Part shown: positions 5,794-12,331 of the stretch, one piece after another
Layout: each line of letters begins with the position of its first letter
How positions within the stretch are numbered: the stretch's first letter is position 1
Assembly (NCBI GenBank): GCA_014379395.1
Contig: JACMLV010000163.1
Span: forward strand, 1-16,476
Length of the DNA stretch: 16,476 bases
Reading direction: 5' to 3'
Origin: Burkholderiaceae bacterium
GTDB taxonomy: Bacteria > Pseudomonadota > Gammaproteobacteria > Burkholderiales > Burkholderiaceae_D
Made by a program: the position numbers and the translations under genes
The notes under the pieces: model-generated
What the model saw: only the letters and a program-made list of their open reading frames with translations
Told to the model about the DNA's origin: nothing
Database searches by the model: none

Positions 5794-6416
5794 CCATCTG
5801 GACAGCACAAAAAGTCCTGGGCGTGATCCAGGTGCTGATGTCGCCCGCGCCGCGCTACTTCGTCAAGCATGGCGCCATCATGGCGCGCGCCGACCTGAGC
5901 GGCCGGCAGGTCGCCGCCGCCTGCACCAAGCTGGTCGAACACGGCTACTTGAAGCGCGAGACCTACGCGAGCGGCAAGGTCAAACCGGGCTGCTACCTGG
6001 TCACCAAGCTCGGGCTGATCGCCATGGAAGACGGCACCACCTTGAGCAGCGGCCCGCAAGGCCCGACCGGCAAGCCGAAGATCCGCGCCAACAGCCTGCG
6101 CGAGCGCGCCTGGCGGGTGCTGCGCATCCGCCGCAAGGCCAGCGTGCCCGAGTTGGCGGGGCTGCTGCTCGACGCCGGCACCGCCGACGTGGAAGTCGAG
6201 CGCGCCCACAACAACTTGAGCAAATATCTGCGCCACCTGGTGCACGCCGGCTACCTGACCGAGATGCGCCGCGAGGCGCCCCAATCGCTCACCTCCAACG
6301 GCGCCAAGCGCTTCCTGCTGGTGCGCGACACCGGCCCGCTGCCGCCGGTTCCGCAGCCGGCGCTCAAGAAGGTATTTGACCAAAACGAAGGGAAGCAATA
6401 TGGCATCGAAGCCTAG
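5790..6416 (+). CDS. Tandem winged-helix DNA-binding protein coupled to B
   Basis: The 208-residue protein starts MTIWTAQKVLGVIQVLMSPA at an ATG overlapping the stop of B. It appears to hold two winged-helix units. Residues 1-75 read RADLSGRQVAAACTKLVEHG followed by a wing (GYLKRETYASGKVKPGCYLV). Residues about 95-170 read SLRERAWRVLRIRRKASVPE, then HNNLSKYLRHLVHAGYLTEM and a wing ending KRFLLVRDTG. Such proteins commonly occur after B in Mu-like phages of proteobacteria, but no experimental role is known to me. The tight coupling with a B protein that lacks its own HTH suggests it may help B or the transpososome bind DNA; that is inference. The last 17 bases overlap the next gene. Confidence 0.75.
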   Translation: MTIWTAQKVLGVIQVLMSPAPRYFVKHGAIMARADLSGRQVAAACTKLVEHGYLKRETYASGKVKPGCYLVTKLGLIAMEDGTTLSSGPQGPTGKPKIRANSLRERAWRVLRIRRKASVPELAGLLLDAGTADVEVERAHNNLSKYLRHLVHAGYLTEMRREAPQSLTSNGAKRFLLVRDTGPLPPVPQPALKKVFDQNEGKQYGIEA

Positions 6417-7104
6417 AGAAAACGAGCCGGAATGGATGCAGATCCTGCGCGCCGACATCAAGGCGTCGGGCAGCGTCGCCGCCACGGCGACCCGCGTCGA
6501 CATCAACCGTTCGGCCCTGTCCGGCATCTTGAATTACACGTCCAGCTCGCCCTACGTGACCGGCAAGGCCAGCACGGACAAGGTGGCGGAACGGGTCATG
6601 AACACGATCGGCCTGGTGGGGTGCCCATTCCTGAGCGAACACCACGGCGCCGACCATCGGATCACCGGACTGCAGTGCCGCGAGTACGCCTACCGCACCA
6701 ATCCGCCGACGAACAGCCCGCGCGACATGCGGCACTGGCGCGCCTGCCAGCACTGCGACAAGCGCGTTAAACCGGCGGCGGTGGCCGAGGCCAAACCGGC
6801 GAAAGAGAAGGCGGAAAAGGCTGGCGCGACTTACGGCTTGTCCACCAGCGGGGATGCCGCCTATTACGAAGGTTGGGACAGCACGTGTGCCGGCCCCGAT
6901 GACAACCCCTATCCGGTCGAGGATGCGCGCAGCGACTACTGGTCGCTCGGCTGGAAGCAGCGACGCGAATCGGAAAAAAAGGCGCGCGAACGCATGGCGA
7001 CGATGGGCGCAGAACCGCAGCAACAGGCCGGCATCATCGACAAGGTGACCATGCCGCTGCCCGAGGTGGGCGGCCCGCAAATCGCCGATCGGGAGGCAGT
7101 ATGA
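6400..7104 (+). CDS. HTH protein with Cys-rich middle, early region
   Basis: The ATG at 6400 is chosen because GAAGGGAAG lies just upstream; it overlaps the previous gene by 17 bases. The 234-residue product (MASKPRENEPEWMQILRADI) has a lambda-repressor-like HTH at about residues 16-47 (SVAATATRVDINRSALSGIL). Four cysteines follow at 75, 93, 116 and 119 (VGCPFL, LQCREY, RACQHCDKR), which could bind zinc. A charged Lys/Glu/Ala linker at 125-143 leads to a second region with aromatic residues (AYYEGWD, DYWSLGWKQRRE) and a long helix. The family is not recognised beyond this. Its place in the early operon suggests a role in replication-transposition or in takeover of host regulation. Confidence 0.7.
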   Translation: MASKPRENEPEWMQILRADIKASGSVAATATRVDINRSALSGILNYTSSSPYVTGKASTDKVAERVMNTIGLVGCPFLSEHHGADHRITGLQCREYAYRTNPPTNSPRDMRHWRACQHCDKRVKPAAVAEAKPAKEKAEKAGATYGLSTSGDAAYYEGWDSTCAGPDDNPYPVEDARSDYWSLGWKQRRESEKKARERMATMGAEPQQQAGIIDKVTMPLPEVGGPQIADREAV

Positions 7105-7337
7105 CCGCCCGTCTTCGCGCGGCCATGCAATGCCGCTTCGCCCAGCTCCTCGCGGCCATCTTGCGCTGGCGCATTGACCGGATCTCCTTCGAATACTGCG
7201 ACCTCGGCTGTGATCTGGATTTCAACGAGCGCGCGATGGAGAAGGCGCGTAGCCGCATCCACCTGCGGCGCATCGAACTGCTGATCCAGCGGCAGAAGTT
7301 GCAAGCGCGACTCGACGGTGTGGGAGCGCCGGAATGA
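7101..7337 (+). CDS. Small helical early protein
   Basis: The 78-residue product is MTARLRAAMQCRFAQLLAAI followed by charged amphipathic helices (ERAMEKARSRIHLRRIELLI) with heptad-like spacing, suggesting a helical hairpin or dimer. The ATG overlaps the preceding stop and its own stop overlaps the next ATG, so it is coupled on both sides. Codon use is typical of the phage. No family is recognised. Confidence 0.65.
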   Translation: MTARLRAAMQCRFAQLLAAILRWRIDRISFEYCDLGCDLDFNERAMEKARSRIHLRRIELLIQRQKLQARLDGVGAPE

Positions 7338-7522
7338 GCCTCGGTAACAGCGTCACGACCCGCCAGCACTTGGCGATCCAGAACGAGTCGCGCGCCGGCT
7401 ACTACACGCCCATGCGCCGTTGCACGGGCGAGTGCAAGACCCGGCGCTCGATCGGGCAGTTCACCGCCGGCAGCACCGTCTGCATCCGCTGCGCGCGGCG
7501 CACCAAGCAGTCAAATATTTAA
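7334..7522 (+). CDS. Small zinc-ribbon-like protein
   Basis: The 62-residue product carries cysteines at 30, 34, 50 and 53 in the arrangement CX3C-X15-CX2C (RRCTGECKTRRSIGQF, STVCIRCARR). This fits a small zinc knuckle with basic residues around it, consistent with nucleic-acid binding. It starts at an ATG overlapping the previous stop. The name of the family is not known to me. A short gap with GAAAGG follows and serves the next gene. Confidence 0.7.
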   Translation: MSLGNSVTTRQHLAIQNESRAGYYTPMRRCTGECKTRRSIGQFTAGSTVCIRCARRTKQSNI

Positions 7523-7552
7523 CACCAACGATAAAAAAGAAAGGCAAAACCC

Positions 7553-7894
7553 ATGACAACGACAGAACAAACAACCCAGGCCGACGCACCGGCGACCTCC
7601 AGCTGGGCGCACCGCGTGAAGGAAGCGCTGGAAGCGGGCCAGCCACCGTCCTACGACGATATCGAAGAGGGTCTCGCCGACGTCATGCAGTTGACCGAGG
7701 AGATCAAGCAATCGAACCTGGAACTCAGGCAGCAGAACGCTGTGCTCATGGACTTTTCGCGGGAAGCGCAAGAGCTCATCACCCAAATGGTTACCGCCCG
7801 CCACTTCGGCGACCCGGAGAAAGTCTTGTCGATCCTGGACGACTTCATGAAAAAGCGGGTGGTCATCAAGGACGAAACGCAAGCCGCGCACTAA
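7553..7894 (+). CDS. Coiled-coil early protein, unknown
   Basis: ATG at 7553 with GAAAGG about 10 bases upstream. The 113-residue acidic protein has a disordered Thr/Gln/Ala-rich N-terminus (TTTEQTTQADAPATSS). A helical centre follows with heptad spacing of Leu and Ile (GLADVMQLTEEIKQSNLELR, QQNAVLMDFSREAQELI), typical of a coiled coil. No enzyme motif is visible. It lies between the zinc-knuckle protein and DUF3164 in the early operon. Confidence 0.7.
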   Translation: MTTTEQTTQADAPATSSWAHRVKEALEAGQPPSYDDIEEGLADVMQLTEEIKQSNLELRQQNAVLMDFSREAQELITQMVTARHFGDPEKVLSILDDFMKKRVVIKDETQAAH

Positions 7895-7936
7895 CACCAA
7901 ACATCACCACATATTTTTAACACGGAAGAAGACGAA

Positions 7937-8554
7937 ATGAACACGCAATCCACCCCGGCCGGCTACATGACCAATGCCCAAGGCCACCTCATTCCACTCG
8001 AACTGGTCAGCCCGATCGACCTCGCACGCGACACGCTGGTGAAGGAGCTGATCAAGAAAGCCGCCGAGCAGTCGGCGGCGTTGGGCGAATTCAAGAAGGG
8101 AGTTTTTAACGACATTGGCGCCTTCGTCGAAATGTCGGCCGAGCAGTACGACACCAAGCTGGGCGGCAAGAAGGGCAATGTGACGTTGCACAGCTTCGAC
8201 GGCGCGTTCAAGGTGCAGTTCGCCAGCGCCGACAACATCACCTTCGACGAGCGCCTGCAGGCGGCAAAGGAGCTGATCGACACCTGCATCGCGGAGTGGA
8301 GCGTGGGCAGCAAGCCGGAAATCATCGCCCTGATCCAGCAGGCGTTCAACGCCGACAAGGAGGGCAAGCTGAACACGGGCCGCGTCCTGGCCTTGCGCCG
8401 ACTCGACATCAAGGATGCCCGCTGGCAGAACGCCATGAAGGCCATCGGCGAATCGGTCCAGGTGGTCGGCAGCAAGCAGTACGTCCGCTTCTACAAGCGC
8501 CGCCCCGATTGCGATCAGTACGACCCGATCAGCCTGGACATCGCAGCCATCTAA
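7937..8554 (+). CDS. DUF3164 family early protein
   Basis: The 205-residue product (MNTQSTPAGYMTNAQGHLIP) matches the DUF3164 pattern found in Mu-like phages: N-terminal AQGHLIPLE with VSPIDLARDTLVKEL, a central LGGKKGNVTLHSFDG and FKVQFASADNITFDERLQAA, and a C-terminal GRVLALRRLDIKDARW and VVGSKQYVRFYKR. The start is set by GGAAGAAG about 6 bases upstream. The biochemical role is unknown. In Mu-like phages it sits in the early semi-essential region between the transposition genes and gemA. It is not the Gam host-nuclease inhibitor, which I do not find in the window. Confidence 0.85.
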   Translation: MNTQSTPAGYMTNAQGHLIPLELVSPIDLARDTLVKELIKKAAEQSAALGEFKKGVFNDIGAFVEMSAEQYDTKLGGKKGNVTLHSFDGAFKVQFASADNITFDERLQAAKELIDTCIAEWSVGSKPEIIALIQQAFNADKEGKLNTGRVLALRRLDIKDARWQNAMKAIGESVQVVGSKQYVRFYKRRPDCDQYDPISLDIAAI

Positions 8555-8616
8555 ACCGCGCCGTCTGGCTCACGAAACGGGCCACTTTGTCGAATTTTTC
8601 AGAGAGGGGAAGCACG

Positions 8617-8790
8617 ATGAAATCAAGTAAAGAGCGACAACAGGACGGCGCGCAACCGTTAAATCAACCTGCGGTGCTTAACGAGGATTACCTCGAAGCG
8701 AAGCGAAAAGAGCGGAGTCTTCAGCGAGTGCATCGAATACAGCAACAAGTTCGCCGTTCTTGCCCTCCCTCAGTGCCAGAGACTGATTGA
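8617..8790 (+). CDS. Possible 57-residue basic protein overlapping an antisense gene
   Basis: ATG at 8617 is preceded by a good ribosome-binding site (GAGGGGA, about 8 bases). The product begins MKSSKERQQDGAQPLNQPAV and is basic and Gln/Arg-rich, without recognisable fold. Its last two thirds overlap the leftward gene 8678-8941, and there the codons of the leftward frame look more natural. The true gene may be the first 20-30 codons extended by chance, or the frame may be spurious. Confidence 0.35.
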   Translation: MKSSKERQQDGAQPLNQPAVLNEDYLEAKRKERSLQRVHRIQQQVRRSCPPSVPETD

Positions 8791-8941
8791 GCAGGAATTT
8801 GGCTGGGCTATCGATCCCTGGCACGGCCCGATCCAGCTGGGAAAGCAGCCAGGCAATAACAAGTTGCTGCGCATCGATCTGGTCTTGCAACTGCTGCATT
8901 TGCAAACGAGTCGTGAGCATGAATTCTTCAATTTTTTCCAT
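8678..8941 (-). CDS. Leftward coiled-coil protein inside the early operon
   Basis: Read on the minus strand, this 87-residue frame starts MEKIEEFMLTTRLQMQQLQD and continues QIDAQQLVIAWLLSQLDRAV, a long helix rich in Gln and Leu. A second segment follows (SPAKFLLNQSLALREGKNGE) ending ALFASLRGNPR. The composition and helix periodicity are convincingly protein-like. The start is uncertain: ATG 8941 is preferred, a TTG at 8974 extends it, and ATG 8920 has a GAAGAA upstream. It opposes the direction of the early operon, so it needs its own promoter and may be expressed in the lysogen. The DNA is AT-richer than its neighbours, which fits a later acquisition (moron). No family is recognised. Confidence 0.55.
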   Translation of the reverse strand: MEKIEEFMLTTRLQMQQLQDQIDAQQLVIAWLLSQLDRAVPGIDSPAKFLLNQSLALREGKNGELVAVFDALAEDSALFASLRGNPR

Positions 8942-9047
8942 AACGGCAGCAGTCCAGATGAGAGTGGCCTGCAAATAGTACTACGCGGCCTTTAACGCAA
9001 GGTCGAAAGCGAAACTCAGAATTAATACCTCAATCCAAAGGATGACC

Positions 9048-9251
9048 ATGAAACTGCAAATCAATGACTCGGGCAGCTGGCGCCACATCGCCGCGTTCGC
9101 CCAGGAGGACGAGCGCGACGTGCGTGCGCGTTCGGTAAAGCTGCTGGTCGTGATCAACGAGCGCGCCAAGCTGCGCATCCTCGACGACCAGAACAGCGCC
9201 ACGGCGACGTGCAAAGGGCCGGATTTCAACTGGTGCGAGGTGCCACGGTGA
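9048..9251 (+). CDS. Small conserved-looking early protein
   Basis: ATG at 9048 with AAAGGA 5 bases upstream; the alternative ATG at 9042 lies within that site. The 67-residue product (MKLQINDSGSWRHIAAFAQE) looks like a compact alternating beta-strand protein (SVKLLVVINERAKLRILDDQ, then FNWCEV). Its TGA overlaps the following GTG. No family is recognised. Confidence 0.65.
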   Translation: MKLQINDSGSWRHIAAFAQEDERDVRARSVKLLVVINERAKLRILDDQNSATATCKGPDFNWCEVPR

Positions 9252-9715
9252 GCGCGTCGAAATTAACCAAAGAGCAAAAGGACGCGCTGGCGGCCGAGCT
9301 CGCTATGCCATGGGGGCGCGTCGCCCTGCGATGCGATGGCTACGAGGTGTCGTTGGTCGTGGAGCGCGATAAGGGCCTGACCTATCGCGTGATGACTTAC
9401 GTGAACGGCTTTTTCAAGGGAGCGTGGACGAAACCGAAAAGCGAGGCGCCGGAATCCAAATTCCTGCGCAAGTCCGTGCGACCTAATTGCAGCCCAGCCA
9501 AACGCAAGCAGATGGAGAAGGCGTTGGGCAAGCGCTATGTTCAAAAAGACCCATACTTCAGCGGTTCCTGGACGATCTACCTGCCGGATTGGTCCTCTGG
9601 AAAGGCCGCGCTGAGTCACCTGTGCCGCGTCTGCGAGTCGGTCGAGGTCATCGAAAAGACCGCAGCGAGCGACCTCGGCACTGTTGGCGCCGCCATCGAC
9701 GATGTTTTTGAATAA
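9248..9715 (+). CDS. Hypothetical early protein upstream of gemA
   Basis: The GTG at 9248 overlaps the previous stop (GTGA) and has GAGGTG 6 bases upstream; longer upstream starts are rejected because of this coupling. The 155-residue product begins MSASKLTKEQKDALAAELAM. It has a beta-rich middle (GRVALRCDGYEVSLVVERDK, YRVMTYVNGFFKGAW), a Lys-rich stretch (KRKQMEKALGKRYVQKDPYF) and a C-terminal part with two cysteines (LSHLCRVCESVEV). I do not recognise the family with certainty. Position just before gemA is usual for small conserved proteins of Mu-like phages. Confidence 0.65.
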   Translation: MSASKLTKEQKDALAAELAMPWGRVALRCDGYEVSLVVERDKGLTYRVMTYVNGFFKGAWTKPKSEAPESKFLRKSVRPNCSPAKRKQMEKALGKRYVQKDPYFSGSWTIYLPDWSSGKAALSHLCRVCESVEVIEKTAASDLGTVGAAIDDVFE

Positions 9716-9719
9716 CGCC

Positions 9720-10196
9720 ATGAAGCCAACCACAGCCGACGCCCTGCGCAAGAGCGAACTCGCCAAGATCCACGTCGCCAAGAAAGACCTGGCGCTGCCC
9801 GAGGACGAATACCGCGCGCTGCTGCTCCAGGTGACGGGCAAGGAAAGCGCCGCGGATCTTGACTGGCAGGGCCGCAAAAAGCTGCTCGACCATTTCAAGA
9901 AGATCGGCTTCAAGGTCAAGGCCAAGGCCGGCGGCCGCGCGCGCCCATCGGTCGGGAAGGATCGCGCGGCGCGCATGGGCAAGATCGAGGCGCTGCTGGC
10001 CGACGCGGGCCGCTCCTGGGCCTACGCCGACGGCGTCGCCAAGCGGCTGTTCGCCAGCACGACCGGCGTCGAGCGCATCGAGTTCTGCGACGGCGAGCAT
10101 CTGGCCAAGGTCATCGCCGCCCTGGTCATCGACGCCCGGCGCCGCGAGAAAAAGGCCGCCAGCGCGGCGGCCCAGGACGCCGGTCATGCTGCCTAA
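9720..10196 (+). CDS. gemA: GemA / Mu gp16 family protein (DUF1018)
   Basis: The 158-residue protein starts MKPTTADALRKSELAKIHVA, followed by KKDLALPEDEYRALLLQVTG and ESAADLDWQGRKKLLDHFKK, the signature of GemA/DUF1018. A Lys/Arg/Gly-rich linker leads to a C-terminal region (MGKIEALLADAGRSWAYADG) also typical of the family. The ATG at 9720 is four bases after the previous stop, consistent with coupled translation; ATG 9702 is an alternative. In Mu, GemA modulates host gene expression and DNA supercoiling, by an incompletely known route. The end overlaps mor by 11 bases. Confidence 0.88.
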   Translation: MKPTTADALRKSELAKIHVAKKDLALPEDEYRALLLQVTGKESAADLDWQGRKKLLDHFKKIGFKVKAKAGGRARPSVGKDRAARMGKIEALLADAGRSWAYADGVAKRLFASTTGVERIEFCDGEHLAKVIAALVIDARRREKKAASAAAQDAGHAA

Positions 10197-10614
10197 CCTG
10201 GCCTACCTGCCCGAGAGCGCGCAAAAGCTGGTCGCGCTGATCGGCCTGCCGCTGGCGCTGCGCCTGGTCGACGCCTACGGCGGCCGCACCATCAACCTCT
10301 ACAGCAGCGACCGCAGCCTGGAGCGCATGGCCGAGACGGTCGGGCGCGAGGCGGCGCAAAAGCTGCTGTCGTTCTATCGGAACGACCCGTTCACCGTGCC
10401 GCTGTGCCATCGGGCGCTGAAAATCATGCGCAACGCGATGATCCTCTCGGAGTTCGACCGCATGACCATGCAAGACGGCAAGTCCGCGCGCGCCGCCGTC
10501 GCGCACATCACGCGTCTGTTTACACCCCACATTCACGAACGTACAATCTGGCGGGTTCTGAAAACGACCGGCCAACCCACGCCGGCCGATCCGCGCCAAA
10601 TGAGCCTGATCTAA
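10186..10614 (+). CDS. mor: Mor-family transcription activator
   Basis: The 142-residue product (MLPNLAYLPESAQKLVALIG) has the Mor/C layout. A dimerisation region includes LALRLVDAYGGRTINL and is followed by helices (LERMAETVGREAAQKLLSFY). A C-terminal helix-turn-helix reads KSARAAVAHITRLF then HERTIWRVLK. Mu Mor is 129 residues. Mor binds a dyad near -43 of its target promoter and recruits RNA polymerase through sigma and alpha. AGGA lies about 9 bases before the ATG. It is the last early gene, and the non-coding gap with dyads follows directly. Confidence 0.85.
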   Translation: MLPNLAYLPESAQKLVALIGLPLALRLVDAYGGRTINLYSSDRSLERMAETVGREAAQKLLSFYRNDPFTVPLCHRALKIMRNAMILSEFDRMTMQDGKSARAAVAHITRLFTPHIHERTIWRVLKTTGQPTPADPRQMSLI

Positions 10615-10676
10615 GGCTGCTCCCCCGCAGTTCGCTCGACAATTCCCCGCTTTCGTCCACCTATTCCGCCCCGGTG

Positions 10677-10721
10677 CTGACACTCGTCAGTCTTGGGCGC
10701 GCACCCGCTCCCGCGTACCTT
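10677..10721 (+). promoter_or_regulatory. Predicted Mor-dependent promoter
   Basis: CTGAC-ACTC-GTCAG at 10677-10690 is a perfect 5-bp dyad centred at 10683.5. TACCTT at 10716-10721 could serve as the -10 box, placing the start near 10728 and the dyad at about -44, close to the -43.5 centre known for Mor at Mu Pm. There is no -35 consensus, which is typical of activator-dependent Mor/C promoters. The assignment is inference. Confidence 0.5.
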
Positions 10722-10735
10722 GCTCACTCATACCA

Positions 10736-10753
10736 GACCGACGCTAGTCGGTC
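10736..10753. repeat. 7-bp hairpin before the holin gene
   Basis: GACCGAC at 10736-10742 and GTCGGTC at 10747-10753 form a perfect stem with a GCTA loop. No T-run follows, so it is not a classical terminator. It would lie in the leader of the late transcript and could stabilise the mRNA or be a protein site. The rest of 10615-10786 shows no gene. Confidence 0.5.
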
Positions 10754-10786
10754 CTGAAACCGGGTAACGCATCACAAAAGGCGGGA

Positions 10787-11044
10787 ATGAAAAAAGAATA
10801 TCTGCGCATGATCGAGTGGCTGCAGTTGGCGGGCGTGTTTTACACGTTGTCGATGATGGTCGGCGACCACCGGCTGCAAACCCTGTTCTGGAAACTCGGC
10901 GGCGTCACCGTCGGCGTCTTCATGGGCTACTGGGCCGACCGCGTCGCCATTGGCCGCATCGTTGCGGATTCGAGCGACCTGCGCAAGGTGGCGCGCGCCA
11001 TCGTCATCCTGGCATGCGTTTACGGCGTCACCGGGGGCATCTGA
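10787..11044 (+). CDS. Holin-like small membrane protein
   Basis: The 85-residue product (MKKEYLRMIEWLQLAGVFYT) has two or three hydrophobic segments: about 10-25, 37-55 (LGGVTVGVFMGYW) and 67-84 (ARAIVILACVYGVTGGI), with charged loops. AAAGGCGGGA lies just before the ATG. It is immediately upstream of the endolysin, with stop and start overlapping, which is the usual holin position. Holins permeabilise the inner membrane at the set time of lysis. The call rests on topology and location. Confidence 0.65.
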   Translation: MKKEYLRMIEWLQLAGVFYTLSMMVGDHRLQTLFWKLGGVTVGVFMGYWADRVAIGRIVADSSDLRKVARAIVILACVYGVTGGI

Positions 11045-11634
11045 TGCTGCGCGCCGTGGTCGCATTGATTGGCATGTGGCTGGCTAACCCGGCGCCCGCC
11101 GCAGACTGCGCGCCGTTCCGCAAGCTGCTGACCGGCCACGCGCACCGCCTGTTCGGCCTCGACGCGCCGATCCCGATGTTCATCGCGCAAATCACCCAGG
11201 AAAGCGGTTGCCGCCCCGGCGTCACCGCCTGGGACAACGGGCGCGGGCTGGCGCAGTTCATGGACGGCACCACCGAACAGGTGGCGCGCCTCTATCCCGA
11301 CCTCGGAACCCCGGCGCCATACAGCCCGGCCTGGGCGATCCCAGCCATGCTGCGCTATAACGGTTGGCTGCACGCCCGCGTCCGGGGCGACACCGAGTGC
11401 GACCGCTGGGCCGCCGTCCTGAAGTCCTATAACGCCGGCCTCGGCTACGTGCAGCGCGCCCAGCGCCGCTCGCACACGCCCGGCGTCTGGTTTAACGCCA
11501 CCGAGAACATCAACGCCGGCCAGGGCGACAAAAACTTCGAATACTCGCGCCGCTACCCCCGCCTGATCCTTTTCAAACACCAGCCGCTTTATGCCGCCTG
11601 GGGCGCCACGCTGTGCGCCGGGGTTGCGCCATGA
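11044..11634 (+). CDS. Secreted lytic transglycosylase-type endolysin
   Basis: The 196-residue protein starts MLRAVVALIGMWLANPAPAA, a signal peptide with a likely cut after APA. The mature part begins at about residue 20 with a Cys. The SLT-like motif FIAQITQESGCRPGVTAWDN places the catalytic Glu at residue 53, followed by RGLAQFMDGTTEQVARLYPD and KSYNAGLGYVQRAQ, all typical of goose-lysozyme/Slt folds. It cleaves peptidoglycan glycan strands in the periplasm. The signal peptide means export by Sec rather than release only through the holin. The ATG overlaps the holin stop (TGATG) and its stop overlaps the Rz-like gene. Confidence 0.85.
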   Translation: MLRAVVALIGMWLANPAPAADCAPFRKLLTGHAHRLFGLDAPIPMFIAQITQESGCRPGVTAWDNGRGLAQFMDGTTEQVARLYPDLGTPAPYSPAWAIPAMLRYNGWLHARVRGDTECDRWAAVLKSYNAGLGYVQRAQRRSHTPGVWFNATENINAGQGDKNFEYSRRYPRLILFKHQPLYAAWGATLCAGVAP

Positions 11635-12044
11635 CGCGCCTTGCCGTGATAGCCGCTCTGCTCTGGTCGGTCGGGCTGAGTATGGCCGGCTACAAGTTCG
11701 GCGTCCATGTGCAATCGATCGAGGGTCAGGTGGCGCAGGCCAAGGGCCGCGACGTGGAGGTCGCTCAAGCCGAGGTCAAACGCGGCAAGGCGCTCGCGTC
11801 AGGCGTGCGCACCGAGCGGGCGCAAGCCAAAACCGATGCATTTTTTCAAACCCTTCGTGAAGATTATGAAATCGACCAAACCATTTATCCCAATACTGGC
11901 TGCGTGCTTGACCCTGTCAGCCTGCGCCGGTGGAACGCCGCCAACGCGCAATCTGACGGCGGCGCCCCAGGCGAACCTGCTGACGGAGTGCCCGAGCCTT
12001 CCGCCCTTGAAGGCGGGCCAGAACGCTGTGAGCAACCACATTGA
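11631..12044 (+). CDS. Rz-like inner-membrane spanin
   Basis: The 137-residue product begins MTRLAVIAALLWSVGLSMAG, an N-terminal membrane anchor. A periplasmic coiled-coil-like region follows (VQSIEGQVAQAKGRDVEVAQ, AEVKRGKALASGVRTERAQA) and then a Pro/Gly-rich tail. This is the i-spanin pattern. The ATG overlaps the endolysin stop. The lipoprotein gene starting at 11866 lies in the +1 frame inside it, the classical Rz/Rz1 arrangement. With Rz1 it would fuse inner and outer membranes in the last step of lysis. Confidence 0.75.
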   Translation: MTRLAVIAALLWSVGLSMAGYKFGVHVQSIEGQVAQAKGRDVEVAQAEVKRGKALASGVRTERAQAKTDAFFQTLREDYEIDQTIYPNTGCVLDPVSLRRWNAANAQSDGGAPGEPADGVPEPSALEGGPERCEQPH

Positions 12045-12126
12045 AGTGGCGCGCCTATATCGCGCTTGCAAGAACAAGGTCGCCGGCTGGATCGATTGGT
12101 ACACCACGACGGAAAGCGCGCAGTGA
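11866..12126 (+). CDS. Rz1-like outer-membrane lipoprotein spanin
   Basis: The 86-residue product (MKSTKPFIPILAACLTLSAC) has a lipobox LSAC with the lipidated Cys at residue 20, followed by AGGTPPTRN, typical of Rz1-type lipoproteins. The mature part contains CPSLPPLK and a helix ending WIDWYTTTESAQ. It overlaps the Rz-like gene in the +1 frame by 179 bases and then extends 82 bases beyond it. ATG 11836 would add ten residues; 11866 gives the cleaner signal peptide. Confidence 0.8.
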   Translation: MKSTKPFIPILAACLTLSACAGGTPPTRNLTAAPQANLLTECPSLPPLKAGQNAVSNHIEVARLYRACKNKVAGWIDWYTTTESAQ

Positions 12127-12157
12127 ATCGGAAGTTTAACAACAAAGGGATGGAAAA

Positions 12158-12331
12158 ATGGAATCGCCGGAAACAGTGAGGAAACATGAAAAGCTAAGCA
12201 CTGCGCAGAACGCAAAAGTTGCCGATGTCGCTTGCGCCTTGCAACCTAATTGCACTCAATCACGCTTGCTTCGCTTAACCAACCACTCCGAATGTCCATC
12301 AATAAACGCAGCGCAAAAATTCGCTATTTGA
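12158..12331 (+). CDS. Possible 57-residue protein overlapping an antisense gene
   Basis: ATG at 12158 with AAGGGA about 8 bases upstream; TGA at 12329-12331. The product begins MESPETVRKHEKLSTAQNAK and has three cysteines (VACALQPNC, SECPS). The second half overlaps the leftward gene 12256-12444. No family is recognised and the composition does not settle whether it is translated. Confidence 0.3.
   Translation: MESPETVRKHEKLSTAQNAKVADVACALQPNCTQSRLLRLTNHSECPSINAAQKFAI

Noticed and set aside
5523..6527. 334-codon minus-strand frame opposite B and the winged-helix gene
   Set aside because: Shadow frame with no ribosome-binding site or motif; the opposite strand carries Walker motifs and coupled genes.
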